From: Prosthecobacter debontii
GTDB lineage: Bacteria > Verrucomicrobiota > Verrucomicrobiia > Verrucomicrobiales > Verrucomicrobiaceae
Length of the DNA stretch: 38,422 bases
NCBI GenBank assembly: GCA_945869675.1
Contig: CAMBPS010000028.1
Coordinates: forward strand, 1-38,422
Reading direction: 5' to 3'
In this document: piece by piece, positions 20,524 through 28,917 of the stretch
How the letters are laid out: every line of letters begins with the position of its first letter
How positions within the stretch are numbered: the first letter of the stretch is position 1
Program-made: the position numbers and the translations under genes
The notes under the pieces: model-generated
What the model was told of the DNA's origin: nothing
Database searches by the model: none
Seen by the model: the letters and a program-made list of their open reading frames with translations, nothing else

Positions 20524-21762
20524 ATGCCCACCTTCGCCTACAGTGCACATAGTCCAACGGGAGTCATCTCCGGTGAGATTGCTGCTGCCGACCGTGCAGA
20601 TGCGATGTCCTTACTCGGGAAGAAAAGGCTGAGCCCCTTCAAGCTAGAGCAGGCTGGTGCAGCTGGACAGGCTGCACGCGCAGCAGCTAAAGAAGCCATC
20701 ATCACTGCACAGACTGGCCCTATTAAATTAAAGTCTGCTCAGGTTCTCATGTTTGTCGAAGAACTGTCCGATCTGCTCAGCGCAGGCATTCAGCTTGAAC
20801 CAGCACTCGCGACCATGGAGCGCCGTCGCGAACTCTCTGGCGTGAAGACACTGGCCACCGCTCTGCGCACTAAAGTGCGTGATGGATTACCCTTCTCAAA
20901 AGCTGTTGCCGCTACCAGCCCAAGTTTTGGAAATCTCTTCTGTGCCTTGGCCAATGCAGGTGAGGCGAGTGGCTCGCTGCCTTCAATCTTAAAGCGCCAA
21001 GTCGAGTATCTGCGCGCTCTCGCTGCGTTACGCAGTAAGGTGCTTTTTGCTCTGATCTATCCTGCTTTTCTTGTCACTGCGGCGATCTCAGTAACCTTAC
21101 TCTTTGTGGTGTATCTTATCCCCCAGCTCATGGATTTGATGGATAGCACGGGCGGCTCGTTGCCTATGGCTGCGCAGTTGATTTTAAAATTTAGTGACAT
21201 CATCAAAAGCACCTGGTGGATGATTTTGATGGTCGTTATCGCACTTGTCATTGTGGTGAAAACCTGGTTGAAGCGCCCTGAATCCCAGATCCCCTGGGCG
21301 CGGTTTAAGCTGCGCCTGCCGTTGTTTGGCGAAATTTTACGCACTCGTTATTATGTTCAGTTCCTAGAGACCATGGCCAATCTCTTGGGCAACGGTTTGC
21401 CCATGGTGCAGGCCATGCAGTTGACCCAGCAGGCTATTGAAAATCCCTATTTCAGGCAGCAATTCGATGGCGTGATGGCGCTCGTCGCTGAAGGCATGAG
21501 CCTCTCCCGTGCGCTGGAGCGCAGCAACATGTTCCCTGCGCTATTACTCGACATGGTGAACGTCGGTGAACAGACCGGAGATATGTCTGCGGCACTTGGT
21601 AAAGCTGCTGAACGTTTTGATCGTGAGTTGGGGAAGAAGATCGAAAAGCTCACAGCTTTGGCGCAGCCCGCCATCGTCTTTCTCATGGCCGGACTCGTTG
21701 GCGGTATGGCCTATCTCATGATGACAGCCATCTTCCAAACCATTGGAAACATTAGCAAATAA
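20524..21762 (+). CDS. gspF: Type II secretion system inner-membrane platform protein GspF
   Basis: Polytopic membrane protein that couples the GspE ATPase to pseudopilin assembly. The 412-residue length is normal. The start MPTFAYSA is the family start, followed by a GEIAAADRADA segment and two T2SSF repeats (about 75-200 and 280-405). Each repeat has a cytoplasmic four-helix bundle, for example FVEELSDLLSAGIQLEPAL and the second copy's FLETMANLLGNGLPMVQAM. Transmembrane helices lie near 175-200, 225-245 and 380-405. The repeated GEASGSLP and GEQTGDM motifs are characteristic. It follows gspE by 48 bases and precedes gspG by 19. No Shine-Dalgarno sequence is evident at ATG 20524. Confidence 0.95.
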   Translation: MPTFAYSAHSPTGVISGEIAAADRADAMSLLGKKRLSPFKLEQAGAAGQAARAAAKEAIITAQTGPIKLKSAQVLMFVEELSDLLSAGIQLEPALATMERRRELSGVKTLATALRTKVRDGLPFSKAVAATSPSFGNLFCALANAGEASGSLPSILKRQVEYLRALAALRSKVLFALIYPAFLVTAAISVTLLFVVYLIPQLMDLMDSTGGSLPMAAQLILKFSDIIKSTWWMILMVVIALVIVVKTWLKRPESQIPWARFKLRLPLFGEILRTRYYVQFLETMANLLGNGLPMVQAMQLTQQAIENPYFRQQFDGVMALVAEGMSLSRALERSNMFPALLLDMVNVGEQTGDMSAALGKAAERFDRELGKKIEKLTALAQPAIVFLMAGLVGGMAYLMMTAIFQTIGNISK

Positions 21763-21781
21763 ACAAAAATCGAACCTAAAA

Positions 21782-22225
21782 ATGACCATAAAACATATCA
21801 GCCTTCATGCCGCGCGCTCAAACAGCGGTTTTACACTTGTCGAGATCATGCTTGTTCTCGGCATCATTGCACTGCTTGTCGGAGCGGGCATCTACTCATT
21901 GGGGGATGTCACTAGCTCAGGTAAGCGCACACGAGCCAAGGCTGATTTGAATACTCTGACGGCAGCTCTGCGCGGTTATGAGGTCGATAACACGTTCCTT
22001 CCAACTACGGAACAGGGATTGATGGCTCTTGTCACCAAGCCAGCATCACGGCCGACACCCCAAAATTGGACCATTAAGATGAAGAAGATGCCTTTGGATT
22101 CCTGGGGCAATCCCTATAATTACCGTCGCCCTGGGGCGAAGGATAAAGGTGGTTTTGATGTCTATTCATCAGGCCCAGATGGTCAGCCTGACACAGGTGA
22201 TGACATCGGTAACTGGGACCTGTGA
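21782..22225 (+). CDS. gspG: Type II secretion major pseudopilin GspG
   Basis: Main subunit of the pseudopilus. The type III signal sequence is clear: a 16-residue basic leader ending in Gly16, then FTLVEIM with Glu at mature position 5 and a long hydrophobic helix. The C-terminal half has the GspG signature: TTEQGLMALVTKP, then DSWGNPYNYRRPG and the calcium-site loop YSSGPDGQPDTGDDIGNW. The 147-residue length is typical. The frame is open upstream into gspF, but only ATG 21782 gives a proper leader. Processing and N-methylation need a GspO-type peptidase, which is not encoded in this window. Confidence 0.96.
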   Translation: MTIKHISLHAARSNSGFTLVEIMLVLGIIALLVGAGIYSLGDVTSSGKRTRAKADLNTLTAALRGYEVDNTFLPTTEQGLMALVTKPASRPTPQNWTIKMKKMPLDSWGNPYNYRRPGAKDKGGFDVYSSGPDGQPDTGDDIGNWDL

Positions 22226-22261
22226 CTGACAAAGTTTGGAATGACGAATACGTAAACTCTG

Positions 22262-22750
22262 ATGACGAAGCTCTGCTCCATCTTAACAACAACGGACTCC
22301 GCGCCCTCAACGGGGTTTGGGTTTTCCCGTATTTGTCGAGCTGGATTTACCCTTGTAGAGATATGTATCGCCATGGGGCTTTGCATGCTGCTGCTTGGCG
22401 TCGCCACGCTCTCATTTACTGGGCTGCAAGATGAAGCACGATTGAAGCGCACCGCTTCAGAGATTGAAGGCACGGCGCGTCATTCCCTACAGCAAGCCGT
22501 CATGGAGCAGCGCCTGATTACTCTCGCCCTGGACGGGTCACTTGGCGGACATGGCGGTCAGGTTCAGGTTAAGCGCGTAGGTGAAAAAGTTTTCCGCAAA
22601 GCGGATAAAGGAGAAATCTGGGAATTCAGTCCCTCTGGTATTTGTGAACCTATTGAAGTTCGTATCACCAATCCAGGAGGTATCATTGAACTGGCCTTTG
22701 ATCCACTCACCGCCTGCGCTACGCGTAAAAGTTTCATCGTGAATAGCTAA
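22262..22750 (+). CDS. gspH: Type II secretion minor pseudopilin, GspH-like
   Basis: A 162-residue pseudopilin. Its prepilin cleavage site is Gly28 followed by FTLVEICIAM, with Glu at mature position 5. The leader of 28 residues is long for the family and not very basic. The rest is a beta-rich globular domain without close recognisable motifs. The assignment to GspH comes from its place between G and I and from its size. It may bind the tip complex to the pseudopilus. It starts 36 bases after gspG and ends one base before gspI. Confidence 0.8.
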   Translation: MTKLCSILTTTDSAPSTGFGFSRICRAGFTLVEICIAMGLCMLLLGVATLSFTGLQDEARLKRTASEIEGTARHSLQQAVMEQRLITLALDGSLGGHGGQVQVKRVGEKVFRKADKGEIWEFSPSGICEPIEVRITNPGGIIELAFDPLTACATRKSFIVNS

Positions 22751-22751
22751 C

Positions 22752-23159
22752 ATGAAATTGCATTCACATCTCTCAAAACAAGGTTTTGCGCTGCTAGAGA
22801 TCCTCATGGCCATGGCCCTGTTTAGCCTTGTTGCAGTGGGTATGACAAAAGCCCTAGATCAGATCTCTCAGACGACCAAGCGATCCCGTCAGGAAGCTCA
22901 GGTTCTTCGCGTGCTGGAGTCTGTCTTAGCTGAGGTGGCTCACCAGCCCGAATTGAAACCACGCAGTGTGACCTTTGCTAAAACGGCTGACGGGATTGAT
23001 GCCAGCGCGGCCATCGAAAAAGTCCGCCTTTTCACTCAAGATAAAGTCGAGCTGAACTCCATGTTCCGAGTCCGTGCGGAAGCCTGGCTGGCTGAAGGTA
23101 GCAGCCACAGCTTGAAGAGGCAGATGGAGACTTATGTTTATTCCCCCAATAGCCCTTAA
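22752..23159 (+). CDS. gspI: Type II secretion minor pseudopilin, GspI-like
   Basis: A 135-residue pseudopilin with an 11-residue leader ending in Gly11, then FALLEILMAMALFSLVAVGM, with Glu at mature position 5. 'ALLE' in place of 'TLVE' is typical of GspI. Its short length and its place before a GspJ-like gene also fit. GspI nucleates the I-J-K tip complex of the pseudopilus. One base separates it from gspH and three from gspJ, so translation is likely coupled. Confidence 0.85.
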   Translation: MKLHSHLSKQGFALLEILMAMALFSLVAVGMTKALDQISQTTKRSRQEAQVLRVLESVLAEVAHQPELKPRSVTFAKTADGIDASAAIEKVRLFTQDKVELNSMFRVRAEAWLAEGSSHSLKRQMETYVYSPNSP

Positions 23160-23162
23160 CCA

Positions 23163-23867
23163 ATGCAGTCTTTGCTATCAGACTCTAAGTCGGCATTAGG
23201 TCGATCTGGCTTTACCCTCATTGAGGTCATTTTGGCCATGGGACTGATCGGCCTTCTGCTGGGCGGAGTCTATGGTATTGCCAATGGGGCGCTACAACTT
23301 GGCACCTCGATGAATAAATCCCGCCTGACCGAGACGAGGTTAACTAATTTTACCACAGCATGGCGTGATTATTTGGAGAATTTGCCACCAAACATCCGCT
23401 TTGGTTGTGGGTTACAAAAAGTAAAGCGTGGTGCTGGTGGTAATCTTCTCATCGAAGGTGGTCAGGTGCCCTTTATCTGGAACCAGCATGTGCGCTTGGC
23501 TGATGCTGTCGAATTTGCCGTCGTGCGAGGAAAGGAAAAGGGCTCGCTGCAACTCAACGTCCGCCATCTGAAGCGACTGCAAACCCCCACTACATTTGAT
23601 GCGTATAAAGACATTGCTGAGTTGCCTTTGCTTGAAGGACTCAAAGAGTTTCGTTGGGATTTTTATGATCGCGAAAAGAAGCGTTGGTTCACGACATGGG
23701 ACCCTGATAACCGCGCAGATCCGCCGCTTTTCATGCGTCTGCACTTTGAGTTCACGACTGACCCACGTCCTTATGAATTTACGTATTGGATCGCCAATGA
23801 TCTGAGTCCCGCTGGTGCCCCTCAGCCGCAGGTTCCAGCTCCGATTCCGACTCCACCAAATAGTTAA
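23163..23867 (+). CDS. gspJ: Type II secretion minor pseudopilin, GspJ-like
   Basis: A 234-residue pseudopilin with cleavage after Gly16 and mature FTLIEVILAMGLIGLLLGGVYG. The globular part ends in FRWDFYDREKKRWFTTWDPD, which resembles the conserved end of the GspJ domain (a Trp-rich stretch describing sums of strand and loop). A proline-rich C-terminal tail follows. In GspJ this tail region contacts GspI and GspK at the tip. The stop overlaps the gspK ATG by one base (TAATG). Confidence 0.87.
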   Translation: MQSLLSDSKSALGRSGFTLIEVILAMGLIGLLLGGVYGIANGALQLGTSMNKSRLTETRLTNFTTAWRDYLENLPPNIRFGCGLQKVKRGAGGNLLIEGGQVPFIWNQHVRLADAVEFAVVRGKEKGSLQLNVRHLKRLQTPTTFDAYKDIAELPLLEGLKEFRWDFYDREKKRWFTTWDPDNRADPPLFMRLHFEFTTDPRPYEFTYWIANDLSPAGAPQPQVPAPIPTPPNS

Positions 23868-24805
23868 TGAAGCATCTCTGCTCATCTCTAAATCGAAAGA
23901 AAGGCTCCGCACTCATAGCGGTGTTCTGGATGATCGCAGTCATGGGTATGGTGGTCTTCGCAGGGGCTAAGGCGCTGGATGCTGACACACGTGCTACGCG
24001 TGCCTTACGCGGACGCACTTTTGCCAAACGCCTTGCGCAAATGGGCGTCGAAGTCGCACGGCATCCTGCTATTCAGATGGATGATGGCCTGCTCCACTAC
24101 AGCAGTCCAGATGGTGGTGGCTATGATGTTAAACTGAGCACTGAAGAAGCTCGGCTGAATATCAATGTGCTGTTAACCAGTGGCGATACAATTTTACTGC
24201 CGCGTCTGCTTGCCTCCTGGGGCCTGAAGCCACAGCAGATTTCTGCTTTGCAGGATGCGCTGCGTGACTGGGTGGATGAGGATGATAAGGTAAGCCTGAA
24301 TGGTGCTGAAAAGCGCATCTATGAAAAGGCCGGTTTTGAGGGCATGCCGTTTAATCGCCCATTTAAAGAGATTGAGGAAATGCTCATGGTCCGAGGCATG
24401 TCGGAGCTTAATGCCTTGCGTCCAGATTGGCGCGAGTGGTTCACGGTTCATGGTGATGGCCGAGTCGATGTCAATGATGCGCGAGCGGAACTTGTGGCTC
24501 TAATTGCCAATGTTCCGATCGTGCGTGTGACGCCTCTTTTAACTCTTCGTGCAGGCCGTGATGGCTCTCTGCATACGCGTGACGACAATCAAATTTCATC
24601 AGCCGTTCAGGTGGCTCAGTTACTGGGTGTTTATCAGCCGCAAACCGTTGAGACCTTGACGCGATGGATTCAATTTGGCGGTGCGATTCGTCGGATCGAG
24701 TGCATCGGTTACTATGGCGACGTGCGCCGCAGGCTCGTGTTAATCTTGCAAAATCAACAAGCGCTCTGGCGCGGAGAACTTCCTCTTTATGGCTCGAACT
24801 CGTAA
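23867..24805 (+). CDS. gspK: Type II secretion minor pseudopilin GspK
   Basis: The largest minor pseudopilin and cap of the pseudopilus tip. It has 312 residues, with a basic leader ending Gly13 and then SALIAVFWMIAVMGMVVFAG. Like other GspK proteins it lacks Glu at mature position 5. The lumenal part contains the helical GspK domain: DALRDWVDEDD, EEMLMVRGM, and the later 'VDVNDARAELV' stretch that matches the helix-hairpin-helix-like K domain. It overlaps gspJ by one base and gspL by 17 bases. The name rests on the leader, the domain layout and the H-I-J-K order. Confidence 0.92.
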   Translation: MKHLCSSLNRKKGSALIAVFWMIAVMGMVVFAGAKALDADTRATRALRGRTFAKRLAQMGVEVARHPAIQMDDGLLHYSSPDGGGYDVKLSTEEARLNINVLLTSGDTILLPRLLASWGLKPQQISALQDALRDWVDEDDKVSLNGAEKRIYEKAGFEGMPFNRPFKEIEEMLMVRGMSELNALRPDWREWFTVHGDGRVDVNDARAELVALIANVPIVRVTPLLTLRAGRDGSLHTRDDNQISSAVQVAQLLGVYQPQTVETLTRWIQFGGAIRRIECIGYYGDVRRRLVLILQNQQALWRGELPLYGSNS

Positions 24806-26006
24806 ACATACTCATGACCTATTGCTTCCAGGGCCTGATGGCTGGACACGCTGGACTGGCAGTGAAGGTAGCGCCTGTGAGCTTGCCATCGAGTATGGTC
24901 AAAGCGCAGGTTCATTTCATAAAGACCAGCATCGTCGGGTGCTCGCCTTGCCTGCTTCTCATATCTGGGTCTTACCAGCATGGTTGAATGGAGAAGTGTC
25001 CCATCTACGCGACATGGCCACTCTGCATCTGGAGCGCCAGGGTGTTCGCGTCACTGATCCTCAGCATGGTCTGCAAATCCAAACGCTTCAGGAAAAGGAC
25101 GGTGCTCATTTGACGCGTGTCTTGGCTCTAAAGGATCTGCCTAATTCAGGCTTGGACCTGACATACCTACCTGATGAAGTGGTGCCGAGTGCAACTTGCC
25201 GTATATTGCCAGAGGACAGCATTATTATCCAGCGTGAGATGTCGCGGATCGTGGTCACCATTACCTATGGCCCGGAAATCATCTATAGCAGCCCGCTTTC
25301 CGCGCATCGTTTAAATGAACTTGCCCTTAATGAGATCAATCACCTTTGCCTCCAATTGGGCTTTCAGCGTGTGTTGGGGCGTGTCAGTTCAATTGTCTTA
25401 TGGCTGGAAGAAGGTGACATCACGGAGATTGAGCGTGTAACTGGCTTGGCTGCTCGACGTGAGCCGCCGCCTGCTCCGTTCATTCCTACCCGTGGCCAGA
25501 GTACTTTAGTGCCCTCTGAAATTCTGTCTGCACGCCTGCGTCATCAATCGAAAGCCCGCACACGCGTTCTTGTGCTCAGTGCAGGTTTGGCCATGGCTGC
25601 CTGTGTTGCCGTGATGGCGGTGATGATCAGCTATGCTACACGTCAGCGTGACATGCTCCTGGAGGAGGTGGCTGATTTAAGCCCGCGAGCATCGCAGGTG
25701 CTCGATCATAAAAAGAGTTGGCTAGAGGCTGCCCCTGCTGTTGATCCTACTTTTTTCCCGATGCAGGTCTTGCTAGATAGCATGACGCCGTCCTCCAGCA
25801 GAGAGGTATCGTTAACTAATTTTGAGTGGAAGCCTGACCGACTCGTTCTTCGTGGTCGCATGCCTAGTGCCGCTCTTGCCCTGCAATACGCGAATGAAAT
25901 CACTGAGGTGGAGAACCTAACCCGTTTCGTCTGGGAAACACCAGCGCCTACCATTGCCAGTGATAATAGTGCCACTTTTGAACTCACCGGGGAGATTAAG
26001 CCATGA
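24789..26006 (+). CDS. gspL: Type II secretion assembly protein GspL-like (PilM/PilN-type)
   Basis: A bitopic inner-membrane protein. Residues 1-255 are a predicted cytoplasmic actin-like domain (WTRWTG, HIWVLPAWL, then strands and helices), which in the family contacts GspE. One transmembrane helix spans about 260-283. The periplasmic part (285-405) has a short coiled coil and a ferredoxin-like PilN/Fimbrial_T2SSL module (LTNFEWKPDRLVLRGRM...ALQYANEI). This is the GspL arrangement, equivalent to PilM fused to PilN. Sequence similarity is weak, so the call leans on architecture and position. It overlaps gspK by 17 bases and gspM by four (ATGA). Confidence 0.8.
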   Translation: MARTRKHTHDLLLPGPDGWTRWTGSEGSACELAIEYGQSAGSFHKDQHRRVLALPASHIWVLPAWLNGEVSHLRDMATLHLERQGVRVTDPQHGLQIQTLQEKDGAHLTRVLALKDLPNSGLDLTYLPDEVVPSATCRILPEDSIIIQREMSRIVVTITYGPEIIYSSPLSAHRLNELALNEINHLCLQLGFQRVLGRVSSIVLWLEEGDITEIERVTGLAARREPPPAPFIPTRGQSTLVPSEILSARLRHQSKARTRVLVLSAGLAMAACVAVMAVMISYATRQRDMLLEEVADLSPRASQVLDHKKSWLEAAPAVDPTFFPMQVLLDSMTPSSSREVSLTNFEWKPDRLVLRGRMPSAALALQYANEITEVENLTRFVWETPAPTIASDNSATFELTGEIKP

Positions 26007-26599
26007 AGCGCAGTGAAAAAATTCTCTTAACCGTCTTTGGCTTTGTGTTTATCCTCATCGTCGGTGGGGGCATGATCGCCTTTGGCATTCAGAACTATCG
26101 TGCTATTCACGATGAATCGGCCAGTCTGGCCCAACGTATCTCCGACATGAAGGCCGCTATTGCGGAAGGCAGTGAATGGCAGCGCCGCAGCAAATGGCTT
26201 GATGAAAGCGTGCCAAGCTTCACCTCACGTCAAGAAGCTTCGACACGTTTGCTGGATACCCTCCAAAAAGAAGCCGATAAAAATGCACTGACGCTTGCGG
26301 GAAAAGAGTTCATCGAAGAAACCAAGCAACTTGGTCAAGATGGACTTCCTGTGGAAGAGGAAGGCGGTTACTTTGATCAAGCATCGGTCAAGATCACTAT
26401 TACTGGAACTCAGGAGCAGGCTTTGTTTGGCTGGCTGCACGCTCTTCAGCAACCCAGCGCTTTTCTTGGCGTTACTAGGCTGCAATTGACTCCAAGTGGC
26501 CAAGGGAAAACGGTCAATGTTGAGGTTGAAATCACTCAATTCTATCGCGAAAAAGCCGCGGCAAAAATCACCAAGTCTGACATCGGAGGACGCCTATGA
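26003..26599 (+). CDS. gspM: Type II secretion assembly protein GspM/PilO-like
   Basis: A 198-residue inner-membrane protein with one N-terminal transmembrane helix (about 7-28), a coiled-coil segment (30-100) and a C-terminal ferredoxin-like domain. The order and size match GspM/PilO, the partner of GspL/PilN. The motif near GWLHALQQPSAFLGVTRLQL is PilO-like. It has a recognisable Shine-Dalgarno sequence (GGGGAG at about 25989), one of the few in this window. It overlaps gspL by four bases and the next gene by four, so the L-M-C segment is translationally coupled. Confidence 0.78.
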   Translation: MKRSEKILLTVFGFVFILIVGGGMIAFGIQNYRAIHDESASLAQRISDMKAAIAEGSEWQRRSKWLDESVPSFTSRQEASTRLLDTLQKEADKNALTLAGKEFIEETKQLGQDGLPVEEEGGYFDQASVKITITGTQEQALFGWLHALQQPSAFLGVTRLQLTPSGQGKTVNVEVEITQFYREKAAAKITKSDIGGRL

Positions 26600-27186
26600 A
26601 ACACCTACTCACTATAGTCTTGACCGCCACCGCAGCCCTAGCTGGCGAGCCACCCCTAGCTTTTCCAGATCTTCAGCATTTTGATCCGCTCTGGGAGCGT
26701 TCGATCTTTACCACCCGTGATTTGCCATCACCTGACGCACCCAATGCCCCCGTTTTTACGGACTCTTTAAGCCTGGCTGGGATCTATGAAGTTGATGGGC
26801 AAGTGGTTGCAGTCATCGTGGATCGAAATACCTCACTCATTAATGAGGCCAGGATCGGTAGTGAGAATGAAGCCGGCATCAAGATTCGCAAAGTGCAGCC
26901 GGGTGCCAGCATGGACAAGTCCCGCATTCAGCTTCAAAAAGGTGACCAAGCAGGTTGGGTCGGCTTTGCTGATGCTGTTCCTACTGAGACTGTGGCTCCA
27001 GCCATTGTCGTACAGCAGCAGCAAGCCCAACAAAAGCTAGCGAGACCCGCGTCGGCTCAGCCCTTGGTCTCTCCACTATTGCCAGCTTTGAATCAAGCGC
27101 CCGCCATGCCTCCACCAAACACGTCAGTCTCCGTCCCCTCACCCACAGCAGAGGCTCTTGGGGATGTGCCATTGCCTCCACCTTGA
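26596..27186 (+). CDS. Periplasmic GspC/PilP-like component of the secretion operon
   Basis: A 196-residue protein with a cleavable signal peptide (about 1-17, ALA-GE). Residues about 25-115 look like the homology-region (HR)/PilP fold: FDPLWERSIF, then SLAGIYEVDGQVVAVIVDRN, then a KVQPGASMDKSRIQLQKGD stretch. In GspC and PilP this domain binds the N-terminus of the secretin. The remaining 80 residues are Pro/Gln/Ala-rich and probably flexible. Unlike GspC it lacks a retained transmembrane anchor and a PDZ domain. Unlike PilP it is not a lipoprotein, as no lipobox Cys is present. A strong GGAGG sits six bases before the ATG and it overlaps gspM by four bases. Assignment is by context plus weak fold resemblance. 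Confidence 0.6.
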   Translation: MKHLLTIVLTATAALAGEPPLAFPDLQHFDPLWERSIFTTRDLPSPDAPNAPVFTDSLSLAGIYEVDGQVVAVIVDRNTSLINEARIGSENEAGIKIRKVQPGASMDKSRIQLQKGDQAGWVGFADAVPTETVAPAIVVQQQQAQQKLARPASAQPLVSPLLPALNQAPAMPPPNTSVSVPSPTAEALGDVPLPPP

Positions 27187-27245
27187 GGCTTGATCACGCA
27201 GATAAATTGCTTGCTTGGTTTCATTTTGGGTGAAATCTCAACGCT

Positions 27246-27635
27246 ATGCTTGCCATTTTGGAGTTCTACCTAACCGATCCATGGTCTGCCTTTCCGCTGC
27301 TTTTAGCTCTTCTCATTGGTCATGCCCTTTGTGATTTCCCATTGCAGGGGGAGTTCTTAGCCAAAGGGAAGAACTGGCATCTCCTTAAAAACCTTCAAGA
27401 TCCATCCCGCCCCCCGCAAATATGGTTTGTTTGCATGGCCTGCCATTGCCTCATTCATGCAGGCTCCGTCTGGGTGGTGACGGGTTCTTTTTTGATGGCT
27501 ATTACTGAACTCGTGCTGCACTGGTGCATCGACATTGCCAAATGTCGAGGGATGATCACTTTTAATCAAGATCAGTCCCTGCATGTCTTGTGTAAAGTAG
27601 CTTACGTCGCTCTGTGTTATTTTAAATTTGTTTGA
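27246..27635 (+). CDS. DUF3307 family membrane protein
   Basis: A 129-residue polytopic membrane protein. It shows the DUF3307 features: an early HALCDFPLQ, a KGKNW loop, a conserved CHCLIHAGSVW helix, a HWCIDIAKC segment and a final helix after FNQDQSLH. Three to four hydrophobic helices are visible. The function of the family is not known. It lies 59 bases after the secretion operon on the same strand and ends 17 bases before a convergent gene, so read-through from that operon is possible but unproven. Confidence 0.8.
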   Translation: MLAILEFYLTDPWSAFPLLLALLIGHALCDFPLQGEFLAKGKNWHLLKNLQDPSRPPQIWFVCMACHCLIHAGSVWVVTGSFLMAITELVLHWCIDIAKCRGMITFNQDQSLHVLCKVAYVALCYFKFV

Positions 27636-27652
27636 GAGCGGCAGATTTACCT

Positions 27653-28420
27653 TTATCTATTGGGGAACCAAGGAATAAAGGCGCTGGTGGTCTTCTGGTA
27701 GTTGCGGAAAGCATCTCCGCGTTTTTCTAGGGAGAGCTTTTCGGTGAGTGGGATACCGGTGACATTCAGCAAAAAATGCAGCATGGCTAAGGGTGCGATG
27801 ATCGCTGTCCAGCCCCAGCTAGCAGGTAGGGCCATGAGGAAGAGTGCCCACCAGAGCAGGCTCTGAAAGAAGTAATTGGGGTGCCGACTATAGCGCCAAA
27901 GACCGACTTTGCAGATGCCGAGTGGATCCTTGTTCGTCCGCTTAAAGTGCGCGAGCTGTGCATCTGAGATGCCTTCACCGACGAGGGCTAGCGCCCATAG
28001 GCCGACGCCAAGCCACTCAAATGCGTGAAAGCTGGGTGTGCTTTGTTGAGTGATGAGATAAACCGGCAACATGAGTAGCCAGACGAGGACTGCTTGGGCT
28101 AAAAAGAACCAGAAAAAGGCACGCGGAGGATGGGCCTTCCATTTGTTCCGCAGCACAGCGTAGCGCACATCTTCTTTGGGGTGATGGCTGGCTACGCGAC
28201 GCCAGAGATGAATGCCAAGTCGCAGGCTCCAGGCTGCGACCAAGAGAGCGATAGCGTATCGACGAGTGAGCCAACCCGAGCCTGAATAGGCTAGCCAAAC
28301 AGCCACCGGGGCAAAGGCGAGTGACCAGGTGACATCGACAAACGAGTAGTTATCCAGCTTCACGCTTAGCCACCAAGTAGCCAGGAAAAGGGCGATCAGG
28401 ATGAGGGCTGCGATGATCAT
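27653..28420 (-). CDS. DUF1295 (steroid 5-alpha-reductase-like) membrane protein
   Basis: A 255-residue membrane protein with about six hydrophobic helices. It carries the DUF1295 signature GLWRYSRHPNYFFQSLLWW (about 175-193), as in isoprenylcysteine methyltransferase and 5-alpha-reductase relatives. Those enzymes use SAM or NAD(P)H on lipid substrates inside the membrane. DUF1295 genes recur next to Cfa-family methyltransferases, and here it is the last gene of such an operon. Its ATG overlaps the DUF2062 stop by four bases. The substrate is not known; a reductase or methyl-group-related step on a lipid is inferred. Confidence 0.85.
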   Translation of the reverse strand: MIIAALILIALFLATWWLSVKLDNYSFVDVTWSLAFAPVAVWLAYSGSGWLTRRYAIALLVAAWSLRLGIHLWRRVASHHPKEDVRYAVLRNKWKAHPPRAFFWFFLAQAVLVWLLMLPVYLITQQSTPSFHAFEWLGVGLWALALVGEGISDAQLAHFKRTNKDPLGICKVGLWRYSRHPNYFFQSLLWWALFLMALPASWGWTAIIAPLAMLHFLLNVTGIPLTEKLSLEKRGDAFRNYQKTTSAFIPWFPNR

Positions 28421-28917
28421 GGGGAGGCGGGAAGGGAACGTGAGTTTTTCAGTGTAGCTAATTTTTCAACGAGCAACTTGGTGACGAAGTAAATGATCAG
28501 TCCGACTGCGGGTGCGAGTAGGCACCAGACGGCGATGCCATAAAGAGCGGTCATGCCGTAATCTCGAAAAAACGGTTCAGGCTCGGCAAAAAAGCGCTTC
28601 ATCATGGTTGGGATGTGAATGCTCACGTGGGGTGCATTGAAGAGCCATTCACCAGCGCGGTAGAATCCCATCAGGCTAGCCCACTGCATGGGGTAAGTTA
28701 GGGTTTTAAAGGCCTGCAATATCGGTTGATTCAGCCTCAGTGGAACTCCGACGAGCAGGGTGAGAAGGGTGGTTGATCCCAGGATGGGAAAGACTCCCAA
28801 CGTCATGCCATAAGCGATGGCTTGAGCAATTTTGGAGGGAGACACTCCCTGGGTTAGCTGTTGGATGATGGGACGGATGACCCAGCGCTGCCAAAGAGAT
28901 GCCTTGACCTCAATCAT
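28417..28917 (-). CDS. DUF2062 family membrane protein
   Basis: A 166-residue protein with the DUF2062 pattern: a short amphipathic start, GVSPSKIAQAIAYGMTLGVFPILG, a second helical hairpin rich in Leu, then LNQPILQAFKTLTYPMQW and a C-terminal transmembrane pair (about 122-150). No activity is established for the family, which often sits near glycosyltransferase and lipid genes. It overlaps both neighbours by four bases (ATGA). It is not a standard member of the Cfa-DUF1365-FAD gene set known to me, which makes its place inside the operon notable. Confidence 0.85.
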   Translation of the reverse strand: MIEVKASLWQRWVIRPIIQQLTQGVSPSKIAQAIAYGMTLGVFPILGSTTLLTLLVGVPLRLNQPILQAFKTLTYPMQWASLMGFYRAGEWLFNAPHVSIHIPTMMKRFFAEPEPFFRDYGMTALYGIAVWCLLAPAVGLIIYFVTKLLVEKLATLKNSRSLPASP

